A stretch of 64,000 nucleotides of DNA from Cephalopachus bancanus (GCA_027257055.1 JAPVLO010000019.1:13721001-13785000); one strand, 5' to 3'. Shown: positions 1 through 12,420, numbered from the stretch's first letter. A program made the numbers and translations. Notes: generated from the sequence alone by a model not told the origin.

Positions 1-215
1 TTGACCTGCTGGGCTTCAGCAATACTTCTGCCTCAGCCTTCCAAGTAGCCGGAACTACAGGCGTGTGCTACCACACCCTGCTAATTTTTGATTTATTGTA
101 GAGAGGAGGTCTCACCAAGTTGCCCGGGTGGGTCTTAAACCCATGGGCTCAGGCAATCTACTCACCATGGCCTCCCAAAGTGCTGGGATTACAGGCTGAG
201 CCACCAAGCCTGGCC
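1..215 (-). mobile_element. Alu SINE, cut by window edge
   Basis: Minus-strand Alu with the right arm partly outside the window. Read on the minus strand it has the Alu left-arm head (GGCTTGGTGGCTCAGCCTG), the TGTAATCCCAGCACTTTGGG core and a middle linker of the form ctacaataaatcaaaaatta. The linker and the missing two bases after GGCTCA are shared with the other Alus here, so it belongs to the same lineage-specific group. Confidence 0.93.
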
Positions 216-807
216 AACAAAGTATATTTTCAAAAGCAATTTTTAAATATTAAAATGTAAAATAGCAATTCAGTCAGCCAAAACTTACTCATTGAATCAG
301 ATACTCAGTACCAGGTGCTTTTCTTGGACAAGGCAATGACTTAAACCAGTTTTCATTCTGGAAAGGAAAACACATCAGCCCAAACCAAGTTACCAAATAA
401 CCAAGAAGACAAATAAATACATAGGATGATTTCAAGTCCTAATAAATGCTCTGACTAGAATTCTAAACCCAAAAGGTGAGAGAGACTTCTTTCTAACTGA
501 AGTAATTTAACAACAACAACCAAAATGGATTATTCATAGCAAGTGGCCAATAAGCAGGAAATTTGGAAAAGAAAAATTTCTGTAGCAATTCATATAGATT
601 ACCAAGAATTGCCAAAGGAACGATGATAGTTTTATAAAGCACCAAAGTGTGACCAACAATATGAGAATCAATGAGATAAGAACAGAATCAAGCTATTTAG
701 TTTGAAAGATTTATCCCCCCTCTTGCATTCTCTCTCTGTCTCTCTCTCTTTCTTTCTCTCTCTCTCCCCAGCGCAACACACACCAACCAGCAAACAAGTA
801 GACAATA
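216..807. other. Single-copy AT-rich DNA with CT tract
   Basis: No gene or recognised transposon was seen. A CT-rich simple tract lies at about 719-770. Confidence 0.5.
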
Positions 808-812
808 ACAAA

Positions 813-1249
813 TGTCTTGGACAATTCTGGTTGCTATAAAAAATACCATAACTGTCAGGAGCTTTCCTATCTTCAAATAAATTTCTACTTACTCACAAAA
901 ATCAAACAAAAAATACCATAAGCTGTGTTGCTTATAAACTAGAAAAATTTTCTTCTCACAGTTCTGGAGACTGGAAAGTCCAAGATCAAGGTTCCACAGT
1001 TTCCATGTCTGCTGAGAACCCACTTCCTGGTTTATAAAGAACACCTTCTTGCTGTGTTCATACATGGTTGATAGGGCAAGTTGGCTCTCTGAGGTCTTTT
1101 TTAACAATAACACAATTTCCAATCATGAGGGTAGAGCCCTTCTGACCAAATTACCTCCCAAAGGCTCACCTCCTAATACCATCACATTGGAAGTTAGAGT
1201 TTCAACATATGAATTTGGAGGGGAACAAAAACACAATCAGATTATGGCA
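813..1249 (-). mobile_element. Solo LTR of ERVL-MaLR (MST/MLT type)
   Basis: On the minus strand the element starts TGCCATAATC and ends in CA. It carries the block (about 940-1210) typical of MST/MLT1 LTRs, including the 'acagttctggagactgg' and 'cctcctaataccatcac' stretches read on the plus strand. It is flanked by a 5-bp direct repeat, acaaa, at 808-812 and 1250-1254, as expected for this class. There is no internal retroviral sequence, so it is a solo LTR. The apparent 134-codon plus-strand frame at 1049-1453 is an antisense read-through of it, not a gene. Confidence 0.8.
838..920 (+). repeat. Tiny retro-insert with 13-bp TSD inside the LTR
   Basis: A 57-nt segment (851-907) interrupts the LTR. 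It is bracketed by perfect 13-bp copies of aaaaaataccata at 838-850 and 908-920. The insert carries AATAAA (about 875-880) and ends in an A-rich tail. That pattern fits L1-mediated insertion of a truncated mRNA 3' end. The source transcript was not recognised. Confidence 0.6.
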
Positions 1250-1254
1250 ACAAA

Positions 1255-2110
1255 TGTAAAGAAAGTAAGGAATCTCATCCCCCAGATATACTACAAAAAA
1301 CCAAGTTTCATTACATTGGCGACTATAGCAATATCTAATTTCAAGGAAAATTTAGTGCTATTCTTCCACCAGATTATAGATAACATAGTTAGATCCATAG
1401 CACCATTTTCCTGTTCCCTAATTTCAAGTGTATATTCTCCTTTTTTTACTTAAATATACAAATTATTTACTTAAATATACAAATATTTACTTAAATATAC
1501 AAATACAAAGTTGAAAATATTTTTTATAAAAAGCAAAGTAGATCTAATGTATAAGACATAGAGGAAATAAAATATTTTTAAAAACACAACCATCTCTTCT
1601 AATTACTAGAGCTGCCTCCTAATTGATCTTTCTACTTTTCTTTATTGCCTTTTCCTCCAGCTCAGCCTCCACTGCACAGGGGTTCTGATCATTCTAAACT
1701 ACAGATGTGATGAAGGTACTACTTGATTTAAATGTTTTTTTTATGACTCATTTCCTTATTCTCAGTACTCAAGGAGTCCATAGTTGTAATAGCTTAGAAG
1801 GCCCTGTGTGTTCTTTCCTCTGCCTAACTCTCCCATTTAATTTCTTTTGACTTACTCTATGCCCTCTGAGGCTTCCTTCTTGCCACTTCACCAAGAAAAC
1901 ACACTGTCTTTAACACCAAGGCCCCCAAGCATGCTGGGTCCTCTACCTAAAGCACAAAAAGTCAAATACCATCCTTTTCACCAAACAAATTAGACACCCT
2001 TTTGTGACCAGATTAGACAATGTTTAATCAGTGTCTAGGTTAGATAGTTGTCTTATATGCTGTTGAAAGACCCTGTTGATTTTTTCCTCTTCATTGCTTT
2101 AAAGTATGAT
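1255..2110. other. AT-rich DNA with a short tandem repeat
   Basis: Three imperfect copies of a unit of about 19-20 bp (core ttacttaaatatacaaat) lie at about 1445-1507. The rest shows no gene or clear repeat family. Confidence 0.55.
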
Positions 2111-2114
2111 TATT

Positions 2115-2420
2115 TCTACAAATATTTGTTGAGTGCCTTGGGCTTTGTCCTAGATGGAAAAGCAGTAGGCAAAACAGACACACACACAAAAAAACTCATC
2201 CAATAGTAGGAGTTTACATTCTAATGAGGAGAAATAGACAATAAATTATATGATTTGCAGCTATCAAATGTTAATAAGTCCAGTAGAAAAGGTGCTGGGG
2301 TATTCCAGCTTAAATCAGGTAATCAGAGAGTGGTTTGATGAGTTATGACATTGAACAGAAATGGGTGAAAGGAAAGGAACAAATGAGATGAATTTCTCAA
2401 AGGAAAATATTCCAAGCTGA
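2115..2420 (-). mobile_element. L2 LINE fragment
   Basis: It begins with the inverse of the L2 3' end (caaatatttgttgagtgcc), followed by 'gtaggcaaaacagacac' and 'gagtttacattctaatgagg', then 'agacaataaatta'. These are in the order expected for the reverse complement of an L2 3' region. It is old and diverged. Confidence 0.65.
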
Positions 2421-5400
2421 AGGAAAATAAAGTAAAAAGGCCGTGGGGTCTCCACAGCTCTATGTTTCCAAAGATCAACAAGGATGCCAGTGCTGAGCAG
2501 AAGAAAGAGAGAGAGAACATTTGGAAATAAGCCCTTACATCTGGGATTCTCAAATGCTGATATTTTAGACCCAATATTTCTAAATTGTGAGGAGATACTC
2601 TGGGCATTATAAAATAGTTTACGATTTCCCTGTCCTCTACCCAATGGATAGCAGCAGCATTCCCCACTGCCACCTTGTAAGACAGAGAGCACAGAATTTT
2701 CCTGATTTAGCTTAAGCCTGGAAAGTGATACTTGCTTCTGTGTTGAGAATAGACTACAGAATAACAGGGCAGAAAAAGTGCAGTTATATAAGAAGGAAAT
2801 AATGGTTGTTCAGATAAATAAAAGAGGAGGGCTGGTAATGAGAAGTGGTCATATTCTGGAAGATCATCAGATTTCTCAGTATGTTGTAATGGGTGTGAGA
2901 AGAAGATGGGAATCAAAAATGACTCCAATGTCACTATGTCAATGCCAAGAACTTTTTTGACTAAGTGATGTAAGCAAAAGCAAAAATGAATTTGAATTTA
3001 AAGAGGAGGAGATTCTAAATTTGCATCATGTACTGATTATTATATAATTTATTTTTACTAATATGTTGTAGTCAAACCAAAAACAAATCTAAGACTACTA
3101 CGTGTGATGTGGACTTGGGAAGGTGCATATTTAAATCTCATTCATGCACAGATCCAGGCCTTTGGCTATGAAGTTAATTCCCAAATCATCTACTATTTGC
3201 ATCTCAAAGAGGTCATGTTTATGTTTACTTTTTATTCCTTATGCACTAACACTTATGAAAAAATCAATTAAAACCTTTGTCCTTTGTGTAATACATGTGT
3301 CTTTATATTTGAAATAAAATCAACTCCTAGTGTTGATGATGAAATAAGAGAAAAGTCTAAGAAAGTGATGCTGTTTAGGCGGGAACCATTTTTTAGTTAA
3401 ACAATGAAATTTTAACTTCTGCAATGACTTTAATAAATGTTCTAAATGAGCTCTTTCTTTCAGATCTTGTTTACGGAAACAAATAAGATAATTTGTAAAA
3501 CATTAGTAAATGTTTCCATTAATATTTTTTGGGAAAGACTGTATGCTACTTGGTATATCTTAAGGGTATGTCTTAGGAAACTTTCGAAGGTCAGTTGTGC
3601 CAACCGTTGCCAACCAGTATTAATTGTTGAAATGTCCTAAATATTCTATTGAAATTATTTGGAATGTCCTGTTTTCAGAGCAAGGATCTTTAAATGCTGA
3701 TAAGGACAGTGTGGAATTGTTTCTGAGAATCTTGTGTTCTGATTAGTGCTCTCCTGTTCAACATGTGAGAACAAAATTCAGATATGTGATTTGTCTACTA
3801 CTTTCAAAATTGCATTTTGATGGCATAACTGTGATGTGCAATCCCATTTCTCTTTTTAGAGTGCTTCCACAATGAAGATGTCCTGGTGTTTCATTAACTC
3901 TCTCAGGTGTCATTTCCATCACTACATCGTGTTTCTAAGATTTGAACTATTGAAGTAGTGTTTATCCTGCTTCTTCCCCTGGTTTTCTATCTAATTTGAA
4001 TGATAACTGAATGATATGTCTACAATATATTATCAACTTTTGTCCCAAAGGATTTTCTCTGAATTTTTCAAAATGATGTTTTCTGAATCCAAATCTGATA
4101 CTTCCTAGGTAACAACTTAATTCACAGTACATCAAAAAAAGTATCCTTTTTTGTATCTTCAGTTATGTTCTGCTTCACTTGAAAGTAATGTCATTTTTGT
4201 GGGGTTTTTTGATTTAATGAAAGAATAAGAAATCATTAAGGCTGAATGAATTAAAATCTTCTTGCACCATATATTTAAATTGTTTCTGGATAAGAAATAT
4301 AATGTTTAATGCTTTATACATTAATATGAAGGAAGCAAAGGGAAGTACATTTAAGGAACCTCTATTCTGTGGTTATTAACGCTCTCAACAAAGCTTTAAG
4401 GTGACATTTTCTTCATTTTGTCAATGGTGACAAGGCAAAGTAGACAGTATACAGAAAATTTCAAATTCAAAGGGGAATTTGAATTAATGTCCTTCTGGTC
4501 CCAAATCCTATCATTTTTTTCAGTATGTTATACTATTTTACAAATAACCATTTCACTTTTATAACAAGAAAATCTAACCTTCACTACAATTTTAATTTAC
4601 TAATTGAAACACAATGTCATATAACTTGTTGGATCTGAAATTTTAGCCTCTATAATATGGAGAGTGATGACTTAAAGAACACCTCTCTGAACTCCTAAAC
4701 CAGGATATTTAATACCTGTAAAGAAAAACACCTGCTAAGTCTTTCCACAGGTGAGAATACTCACAGCTTGGTGGTATAGTTTACTTCAGAGCTATTCTTT
4801 CACAAGGTACATTTAGGTAACACTAATAATGCTAATATTGGCACACTAATAGTAATAATACTAATATTATTAAATTATTTTTATATGAGTATTATACTAA
4901 TAATATTAATGACAATTAGTATTAGTATTAGGGTACCCTAATACTAATAATATAGCAAGTAGAATGAACTAAGTACAAACAGGATCTCAAATGATCATGA
5001 CCTTGGCTACAGAGGTAGTATGAGAAATTCTAGCGGTTGCCATATTGTTATGGGGAACTTAATGGCTCTCAGTGTGAAGCAACTCACAGGCTTTAATTCT
5101 GCAGTTTACAATGGGAGATTTACTATGAAGTTATGATCATATATATTTGTGTACACTAAAACAAAGATGTACTAAGTTTAATTAAGACAACTGTCACTGT
5201 TCATTCCAATCGACATCTCTGCCACCAGTCCCATAAAAACACATGCAATCAGTTCATAATGTCGAGGCTGTGGATATGTTTAGTATCAAGTTAAGGCAAA
5301 GCTGTTTTGGTGATATATTTTGTTTGGGCTACTAGATCAAGCTAGGACCAAAATAAAGAATTCTGACACATAGAATGATCATCTATTTTATATTCTATCT

Positions 5401-5600
5401 CACATTTCAGCATGTTGAATAAATTTAATTAAAATTACACTGGTAAATCAAGTAGGAAATGATAGTCAGACAACAGACACTTAATTTTTCTAATCAGTTC
5501 CCCTGTATTAAAGCTTCCTCATTCTCTATATTTTATGGAAAGTAAAAGCAGGAACTTTTTTCCCCTGGAGGATGAGACAAGCTGTTTACATATGTATTTT
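2421..5600. other. Single-copy AT-rich DNA
   Basis: About 3.2 kb without a supported gene. Short open frames here (for example 2778-2960 and 3446-3640) are below what chance gives in AT-rich DNA and show no domain. A cluster of ATT/AAT triplets lies at 4818-4960 and contains the palindrome listed separately. Confidence 0.5.
4920..4949. repeat. 30-bp perfect palindrome
   Basis: Fifteen bases (4920-4934, tattagtattagggt) are followed with no spacer by their exact reverse complement (4935-4949). The centre is GGTACC. It sits in a wider field of ATT/AAT triplets that are partly inverted to each other. Confidence 0.95.
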
Positions 5601-5615
5601 GAAATATGTAATCAG

Positions 5616-5965
5616 GGATTTTTTTTAAATGTGGTACATATACACAATGGAATACTATGCAGCCATAAAGAAGGACTAACATATGGACTTTGCAGCAATT
5701 TGGATGGATTTAGAGTCAATCATACTCAGTGATCTGTCACAGAAACAAAGAACAGAGTACCATATGTTCTCACTCATAAGCAGACTTTGAACAATTATCA
5801 TAATCCTATAAGAAACTGCCAGAGGAGGAGGGATGGGATTGGCAGTTGAGAGAAATTGCCAGGGGAAAGAGGGGCACACCTCATCAACAAGAGTACCTGC
5901 ATAATGTACATTTGTATACCTAATCCTGAATTGTACCCCACATCTTTAAAATAAAGAAAAAACAA
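5616..5965 (+). mobile_element. 5'-truncated L1 (3' end only)
   Basis: It contains the last codons of L1 ORF2 (tacacaatggaatactatgc onward), the repeated 'gggattggcagt' 3'UTR segment, and an AATAAA tail. The flanks are 15-bp direct repeats with one mismatch: gaaatatgtaatcag at 5601-5615 and gaaatatgtagtcag at 5966-5980. It is the same family as the full-length L1 just downstream. Confidence 0.92.
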
Positions 5966-5980
5966 GAAATATGTAGTCAG

Positions 5981-6382
5981 AAGAAATAAAGAATTTAGGT
6001 CAGTTGCAACTTTTTGGAAAGTAGATAAAAATCTAAGGAACAATAGCAATATGTATTTAGCTGAGACCTCATCAGAATGATATATTGTTAATATTAAAGA
6101 TATCACGATTTATAAGAAATAAATTGATCATCTTGTGAAATAAATGAACTTAAATTGCCATTTTATTTATTATTAGAGATAATTTCTTTGCTATTAGTTT
6201 AAATTTCATGCTCTAGTATACTTATAAAAGCTTTTTTTTTTATAGGATATTTCAAGGGACCAAACAGATTCTCATTGTCTACCTAAAAGCAGTAATATTG
6301 GCAACAATTATTCTCTTTACAAATGAACAAAGAGTATGCAATTAATATGAATTTTAACAAAGATATTAACAAAGAAATTTTC
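5981..6382. other. AT-rich spacer
   Basis: No gene or repeat recognised between two L1 insertions. Confidence 0.5.
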
Positions 6383-6396
6383 TTAAAACAAAAATC

Positions 6397-8600
6397 AGGT
6401 CAGGAAGATGGTGGCCAAACCGGTCGGACTACGTGAGTCCTAGTGTGAGAGAGTGAGTGTATGGAAAATTTTGTGTACATGCTGGTGAGTGAGTGGACAT
6501 GTGAATGACTGAATTGAGAGAGGGCTACGGAGCTAGTGGCCAAGGCTCTCCTGGTACAGTGGCTAATGACACAGTTGCTGGGCTTGGACCTTAGCTATTC
6601 CTGGGATGCAGAAGCCGAGTGCCATTTTTTTTAAATCAACAGAGCCATTCTGGGAAGAAAATATTTGGAGAGACTGACTAAGTGGGGGCTTGTGAACAAG
6701 TGATCAGGGCCCTGGTGCAACAGCTAATGCTGCAGCTTCTTTGCTTGTCCCTAATGCATCCCAGGTTGCAGAAGCTGAGTGCCATTTTTTTTTCAATGGA
6801 CAAAAGTTTTCCTGTGAAGAAGCAATGGGGAAAGTCTACTGCCCCAGGATCTGCAGTGCAGCAGGACAGACTGCCAACCCCAGGCTTTGCCTCATCACAT
6901 TAGCACCTGGCCAGACACTGGCAACAGGGGCTGAGGAGGGAACCCAGAGGCAGAGTCTCACCAGAGATGACAAGAGAGGACCCCTGTCATCACCTTAAAG
7001 GTGGAGCAGGAAAGTGCTCCAACTTGCTCACCATGGAGCAACAGACCCAATCTCTGTGACTGGTGGATATACTACTCAGGGGTTGATTATGACCCAAGAG
7101 AATGTCCTGAAAGCACAAACTTCAGAGGGACTTGATGAGTACTGAGTCCCAAGTGTCCCACCTCCTTCTTTGATCCAGCAGCAGGACAAAGGGTGTGGCC
7201 AGAAAAGGACAAGGAAGTACTCCAAAGAGATCAATGGTGAGTCCAGGGCTGACCCAAACTCCCTCATCCCCATAATCCTATGAACATCAGACCCACACAG
7301 CTGGGCCATGACTGAGAGGGGCAAACTGAGGTGGAGTTGGACATCAGTGGCAATAGGAGAGCTCCATTCCAAGATAGACCTGACTGTGGCCCCTGGCTAG
7401 TACATACCTGGAGAAGAGCCAATCCTGCCCATCCCGACTGGAGAAGATCTCGCTGACCATATGAGAGTGGGAGGAGAGGACTGCAACCCCACCCACCTCC
7501 ACTGCCCCTCCTCCTATCCTACTCTGCACACTGGGGAGAGAGTGAAAGAGGTGGAAGCTCTGTTGGAGAGACTAGATTAGAGGAACAATTACAGAGTCTA
7601 CCACAAGAGTCCAGTGTTTTTGTTTTTGTCATTTTTTAATTTTTAATAGTTTTAAATTTTTTGTGTTTGTTTGTTAGTTCATCTATTTCTTAAATTTTTT
7701 CCTTTGTGCAAGATGTGTATGTGAGGGTTTGATCTTCATTCCCCCATTATTTTTCTTTTTTTCTTTTCTTTTTCTGTTTCTTTCATCTTTTGATTATTGT
7801 CTTCTTTTTATGTGTGTATATGAATTATTGAGTGTTCATCTTTCACCTTTGTTGTTGTTGTTGGTTTGTTTTTGTTCTTTTGATCTTCTGTTTATTTTTA
7901 ACATTTTTTAGTTTAAGTTGTATGTCAATATATGTGTGAGGGTTACTTCTGAACTCCTTCCCTCCCCCCCTTACTGTTTTTCTTCTCCATTCACTTTGTG
8001 CTAGGTGGGGGGGGTTAGTTTTCTATGTTTTTTGTTGTTTTGTTTCATTTGTTGTAATTCCAGTTTGTTTGGGGATATGTATGTTTATGTCTGTGTGTGT
8101 GTTCAATTGTTTTTGCATTGGTTTCTGTTTCAATTGTTCTGTGTCTTTTTTTTTTTCCTTTTCTTATTTTTTTAATTCCTGTCCATCTTATTTCATACCA
8201 TTTTTCTCTGTGCTTCTCATTGCTATCACTGTATCTCAGACTCAGCAGATACACACGTACCCATTGCATCATCATATAGAGTGGTGGTGGGAAGTGGGTC
8301 TCAGGGAACACATACCACAATCAGTGAACATTGCAATGCAAGTAGTTTCTGAATCCTCAACCTTATCCAACTTTCAAAACTACAAGAGACAGCAAAGCTT
8401 CCCACCCACAAACCTATTTCAAAATAGATGTTCAGAGCCCAGATCAGGGAAGAACAAAGGACCGAATAAACATCAGAAGGGAAAGTCTCTCCCACTGACA
8501 CTGAATAACAGAACTAAAGAGAAAAACAAGAGATATATCACAAATGAGGAAAAACCAAAGGAAGACCACAGGTAATTGTAAGTGTAACAAAGAGAAAACT
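6397..8600 (+). promoter_or_regulatory. L1 5'UTR with tandem units and T-rich part
   Basis: By position this is the internal promoter region of the L1. It holds two diverged tandem copies of an 82-bp core (6551-6632 and 6712-6793, spacing 161 bp), both ending 'gccattttttt'. It then has a region with moderate GC content and a strongly T-rich stretch at about 7612-8215. Promoter activity is inferred from family knowledge only. The 168-codon frame at 8069-8575 is an accident of the T-rich leader running into the region before ORF1. Confidence 0.7.
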
Positions 8601-8689
8601 CCTGAAAAATCAGAACTTGCAGCCCAAAAACTGGAAGTCACCAATGACTAGCCCCAGAATATGACAGGGATTAGGTAATGGATGGAAAG

Positions 8690-9535
8690 AATGAATAAGA
8701 CTCAAGAAAGACAAGATGCAACACTTAAAAGAACTTGTAACAGAGATTTTGACAATAAAAACTTTCATCCAGGAAATAAATAACAACAAGAATGGAAAGC
8801 AGAATTAATCTAGTTAAAGAAAAAAATCTCCAAACTTGAAGAACAGAACATGGAATTAACCCGATCTGTAAAAAAAACATAGAAAGAAGACTCAGAAAGA
8901 AAGAACAAAGCCTACAAGAGATGTGTGAGTATATCAAGAGACTGAACCTACACCTGATTGGTATCACAGAAGAAAGGAACTGGAGAACAACTTGGAGCAA
9001 GTATTCCAGAAGGTAATCTAAGAAAACTTTCTCCATCTCACCAGAGATGTGACCAGGCAAGCACAACATATACAGATATATAATTATTCACCTACACAAA
9101 GTAGGCCCAAAAGAAAAAATTCTAAAGACAGCAAGAGAGAAAGTTCAGACTAACCTACTGGGGAAAACCAATCAGAATAGCAGCAGATCTATCAGCAGAA
9201 ACACTACAAGCAAGAAGGGACTGGAATCCAATATTCAAAGTTCTCAAAGATAAACAATTTCAACCAAGAATTTCCTACCCAGCCAAGTTCAGCTTCATCA
9301 GTGTTAGAGAATTAAAACCCTTCCCAGACATTCAGTCCCTAAGAGATTATACAGCTTCCAGACCAGCTCTACAGGAGACACTTAAAGTTATTAAGTACAG
9401 AAGAAAGAAAAAAAAGAATGATCACACACTTCCCAAGAGATCAGCAGAGCACAGATTCAAAAAAGACTACAATGCAACAAGAAACTTGAAAACACACACA
9501 GGCATCAACCCCAAAGCCAAAAAAAAAAACAAGTA
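8690..9535 (+). pseudogene. L1 ORF1 relic (RNA-binding chaperone)
   Basis: L1 ORF1 encodes the trimeric RNA-binding protein of the retrotransposition particle. The region after about 8700 is A/G-rich with lysine/glutamate codons typical of the coiled coil. About 9080-9400 matches the conserved C-terminal part: the stretch from 'aaattctaaagacagcaag' to 'cctacccagccaagttcagc' is characteristic. Reading frames are broken by several stops and shifts, so no full protein is made. The start is uncertain. Confidence 0.7.
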
Positions 9536-11404
9536 AGCAAAGAAAAAATTTTATAAGAACCTCATGACAGGGATAAACAATCACATTTTTCAATAATCAA
9601 CCTGAATATGAATGGACTAAATGCACCACTGAAAAGACACAGAATGACAAACTGGATAAGAAACCATGACCCAATTATTGACTGCATCCAGGAGACTCAT
9701 CTCACTACAAGGGACACACACAGAGTAAAAGTTAAAGGATGGAAAATGAGTTTCCAAGCAAACAGATCACAAAAGAAGGCAGGAGGCATGATCTTAATAT
9801 CAGACAATACAACCTTTAAGCTATCAAAAAATTTTAAAGATGCAAAAGGACACTGTAATCATAAAAGTTTCAATCCATCAACAAGAAATATCCATCCTAA
9901 ACATAAATGCCCCAAACAGGAGCACCAGCATTTATAAAGCAACTACTCAGCAAATTAAAAACACATATTAACTCTAAACTATTATAACAGGGGACTTTAA
10001 TACCCAACTAACAGTTCTAGATAGATCATCAAGGCAAAAAATCAACAAGGAGATTCAGAACTTAAACTTGACACTCAACCAAATGGACTTCATAGATTAT
10101 TCCACCCAACAACCACAGAATATACATTCTACTCATAACACATGAAATGTACTCCAAGATTGATCACATCCTTGGCCATAAATCAAGCATAAACAAATTC
10201 CATAAGGTTGAAATCATGCCATGCACATTCTCAGACCACAGTGGAGTAAAAATAAATATCAGTGCCAATAAAATTTCCCCAAAGCCCAGAAAGACATGGG
10301 CACTAAACAGCATGATGCTGAACAACTACTGGGTCAACACTGAAATCAAAGCAGAAATTCAAACTTTCCTGAAAACAAATGAGAATGAAAAAACATCTTA
10401 CCAAAACCACTGGGATGCCATGAAATCAGTTCTAACAGGGGAATTTGTGTCTCTATGAGCACACATCAAGAAAATAGAAAGATCACAAGTGGAGAACCTA
10501 ACAAATCACATAAGGTAGCTGGAAAGAGAAGACCATCAAAACCCCAACTTTAGCAGAAGAATCCAAATCACCAAAATAAGAGCCCAAATACAGGACACAG
10601 AAGACAAAAATAGCAGAGAAAACATCAACAAAACGAAAAGCTGGTTCTTTGAAAGAATTAACAAGGTTGATGAATCCTCTGCCAGAATGACCAAGAAAAA
10701 GAGAGAAAAAGCCCAACTAAACACAATCAGAAAGACAAAAAATTACATCACAACTAACCCTGAAGAAATACCAAAGATTATCAGAGATTACTATGTACAC
10801 CTATATGGAAACAAACTTGAGACTCTGAATGAAATGGAGGACTTTCTGACATCACACAGCCATCACAGGTTGAAATAAGAAGACATTGAGACACTAAATA
10901 AACCAATAACAACCTAGGAAATTTACTCTGTCATATAAAAATTACCTACAAAAAAAAGTCCTGGACCTAATGGCTTTCCTGCAGAATTCTACAAAACATA
11001 CAAAGAGGAGTTGATACCAATCCTATTGAAAGTATTCCAGGCAATTGAGAAAGATGGAACCCCCTCAAATCATTTTACAAAGCTAACATCACACTGATAC
11101 CCAAACCGGGTAAAGATCTAACAACAAAAAAAGAGAACTACAAGCCAATATCCCTTATGAACATAGATGCAAAAATCCTAAAAAAGATCTAGCAAAAAGG
11201 ATCCAAAAATACATCTTAAAAATCACCCACCATGCCCCAGTAGGCTTCATCCCCAGAATGCAGGGCTGGTTCGACATTCACAAGACCATAAATGTAATTA
11301 AATATATCAACAGATGTAAAAATAAGAGCCACAGATTATATCATTAGATGCAAAAAAAGCTTTGGATAAAATCCAGCATTTCTTGATAAAAACTCTCAAT
11401 CTAA

Positions 11405-11438
11405 CCTAGGTGTTAGATTTTTGCATCTAACACCTAGG
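11405..11438. repeat. Hairpin-forming insertion in L1 ORF2
   Basis: A perfect 13-bp inverted repeat (cctaggtgttaga at 11405-11417 and its complement at 11426-11438) has an 8-nt loop. The related L1 at 22190-22225 has only the right-hand copy context, so the left arm is an added inverted copy. Confidence 0.85.
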
Positions 11439-11510
11439 AATAGAAAGAACATACCTCAAAATAGTAAGTGCCATCTACGATAAACACACAGCTAACATAT
11501 TGCTAAATGA

Positions 11511-11612
<102 letters not shown>

Positions 11613-12322
11613 TAAGAGAAGAAAATCAGGGGTATCCAAATAGGAAAAGAGGAGGTCAAGTTATCCCTCTCTGCTGATGATATGATCCTATACCTTAAAA
11701 ATCCAAGAGAATCTGTCACAAAGCTGCTTGCACTGATAAAAAAAACTTTGGCAAAGTCTCAGGGTACAAAACAAATGTGCAAAAGACAGTTTCATTCCTA
11801 TACACCAACAGCAAGCAGGCAGAGACCCAAATTAAAAGCACAATCCCATTCACAAAGGCCAAAAAAAGAAATACCTTGGCATCTTCCTAACCGGAGAAGT
11901 GAAAGACCTTTACAATGAGAACTACAAAACATTGCTCAAAAAAATCCAAGAAGGCACAAACGAATGGGAAAATATTCCATACTCATTGATAGGAAGATTC
12001 AACATTGTTACAATGTCCACCTACCAAAGGCAATCTACAGATTCAACCCAATACCTATTAAATTACCAGTATCATTCTTCTCAGACCTGGAAATGACAAT
12101 ACAGAAATTCATATGGAAACATGATTGACCACAAATAGCCAAAAAAATCTTTAGCAAAAGAAACAAAGCAGGAGGTATCACACTTTCAACTTAAAACTTT
12201 ACTATAAGGCTATAGTAATCAAAACAGCCTGGTATCAGTACAAGAAGGCATAGAGACCAACGAAACAGGATAGAGATTCCAGAAGCAAAGTCTCAATTTC
12301 TCAACCAACTCATCTTTGACAA

Positions 12323-12420
12323 GATATAGATTACAGAGTATTATAGATGCTAAATCCATCTAAAACAGAAACAAAGAACAGAGTGCCATATCTTCTCACT
12401 CATAAGAGGAACTTGAACAA
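12323..12420 (+). repeat. Inverted-plus-direct copy of L1 3' end inside ORF2
   Basis: 12323-12361 is an inverted copy of 13371-13409, and 12362-12420 is a direct copy of about 13406-13461. Together they interrupt ORF2 between 'catctttgaca' and 'caaccactg', which are close together in other L1 copies (compare 21310-21345). Confidence 0.85.

Noticed and set aside
1049..1453. 134-codon plus-strand open frame
   Set aside because: It is antisense to a MaLR LTR and runs into AT-rich flank. No domain or codon bias.
8069..8575. 168-codon open frame
   Set aside because: It lies in the T-rich L1 leader and the pre-ORF1 region. It has hydrophobic low-complexity content and no domain.
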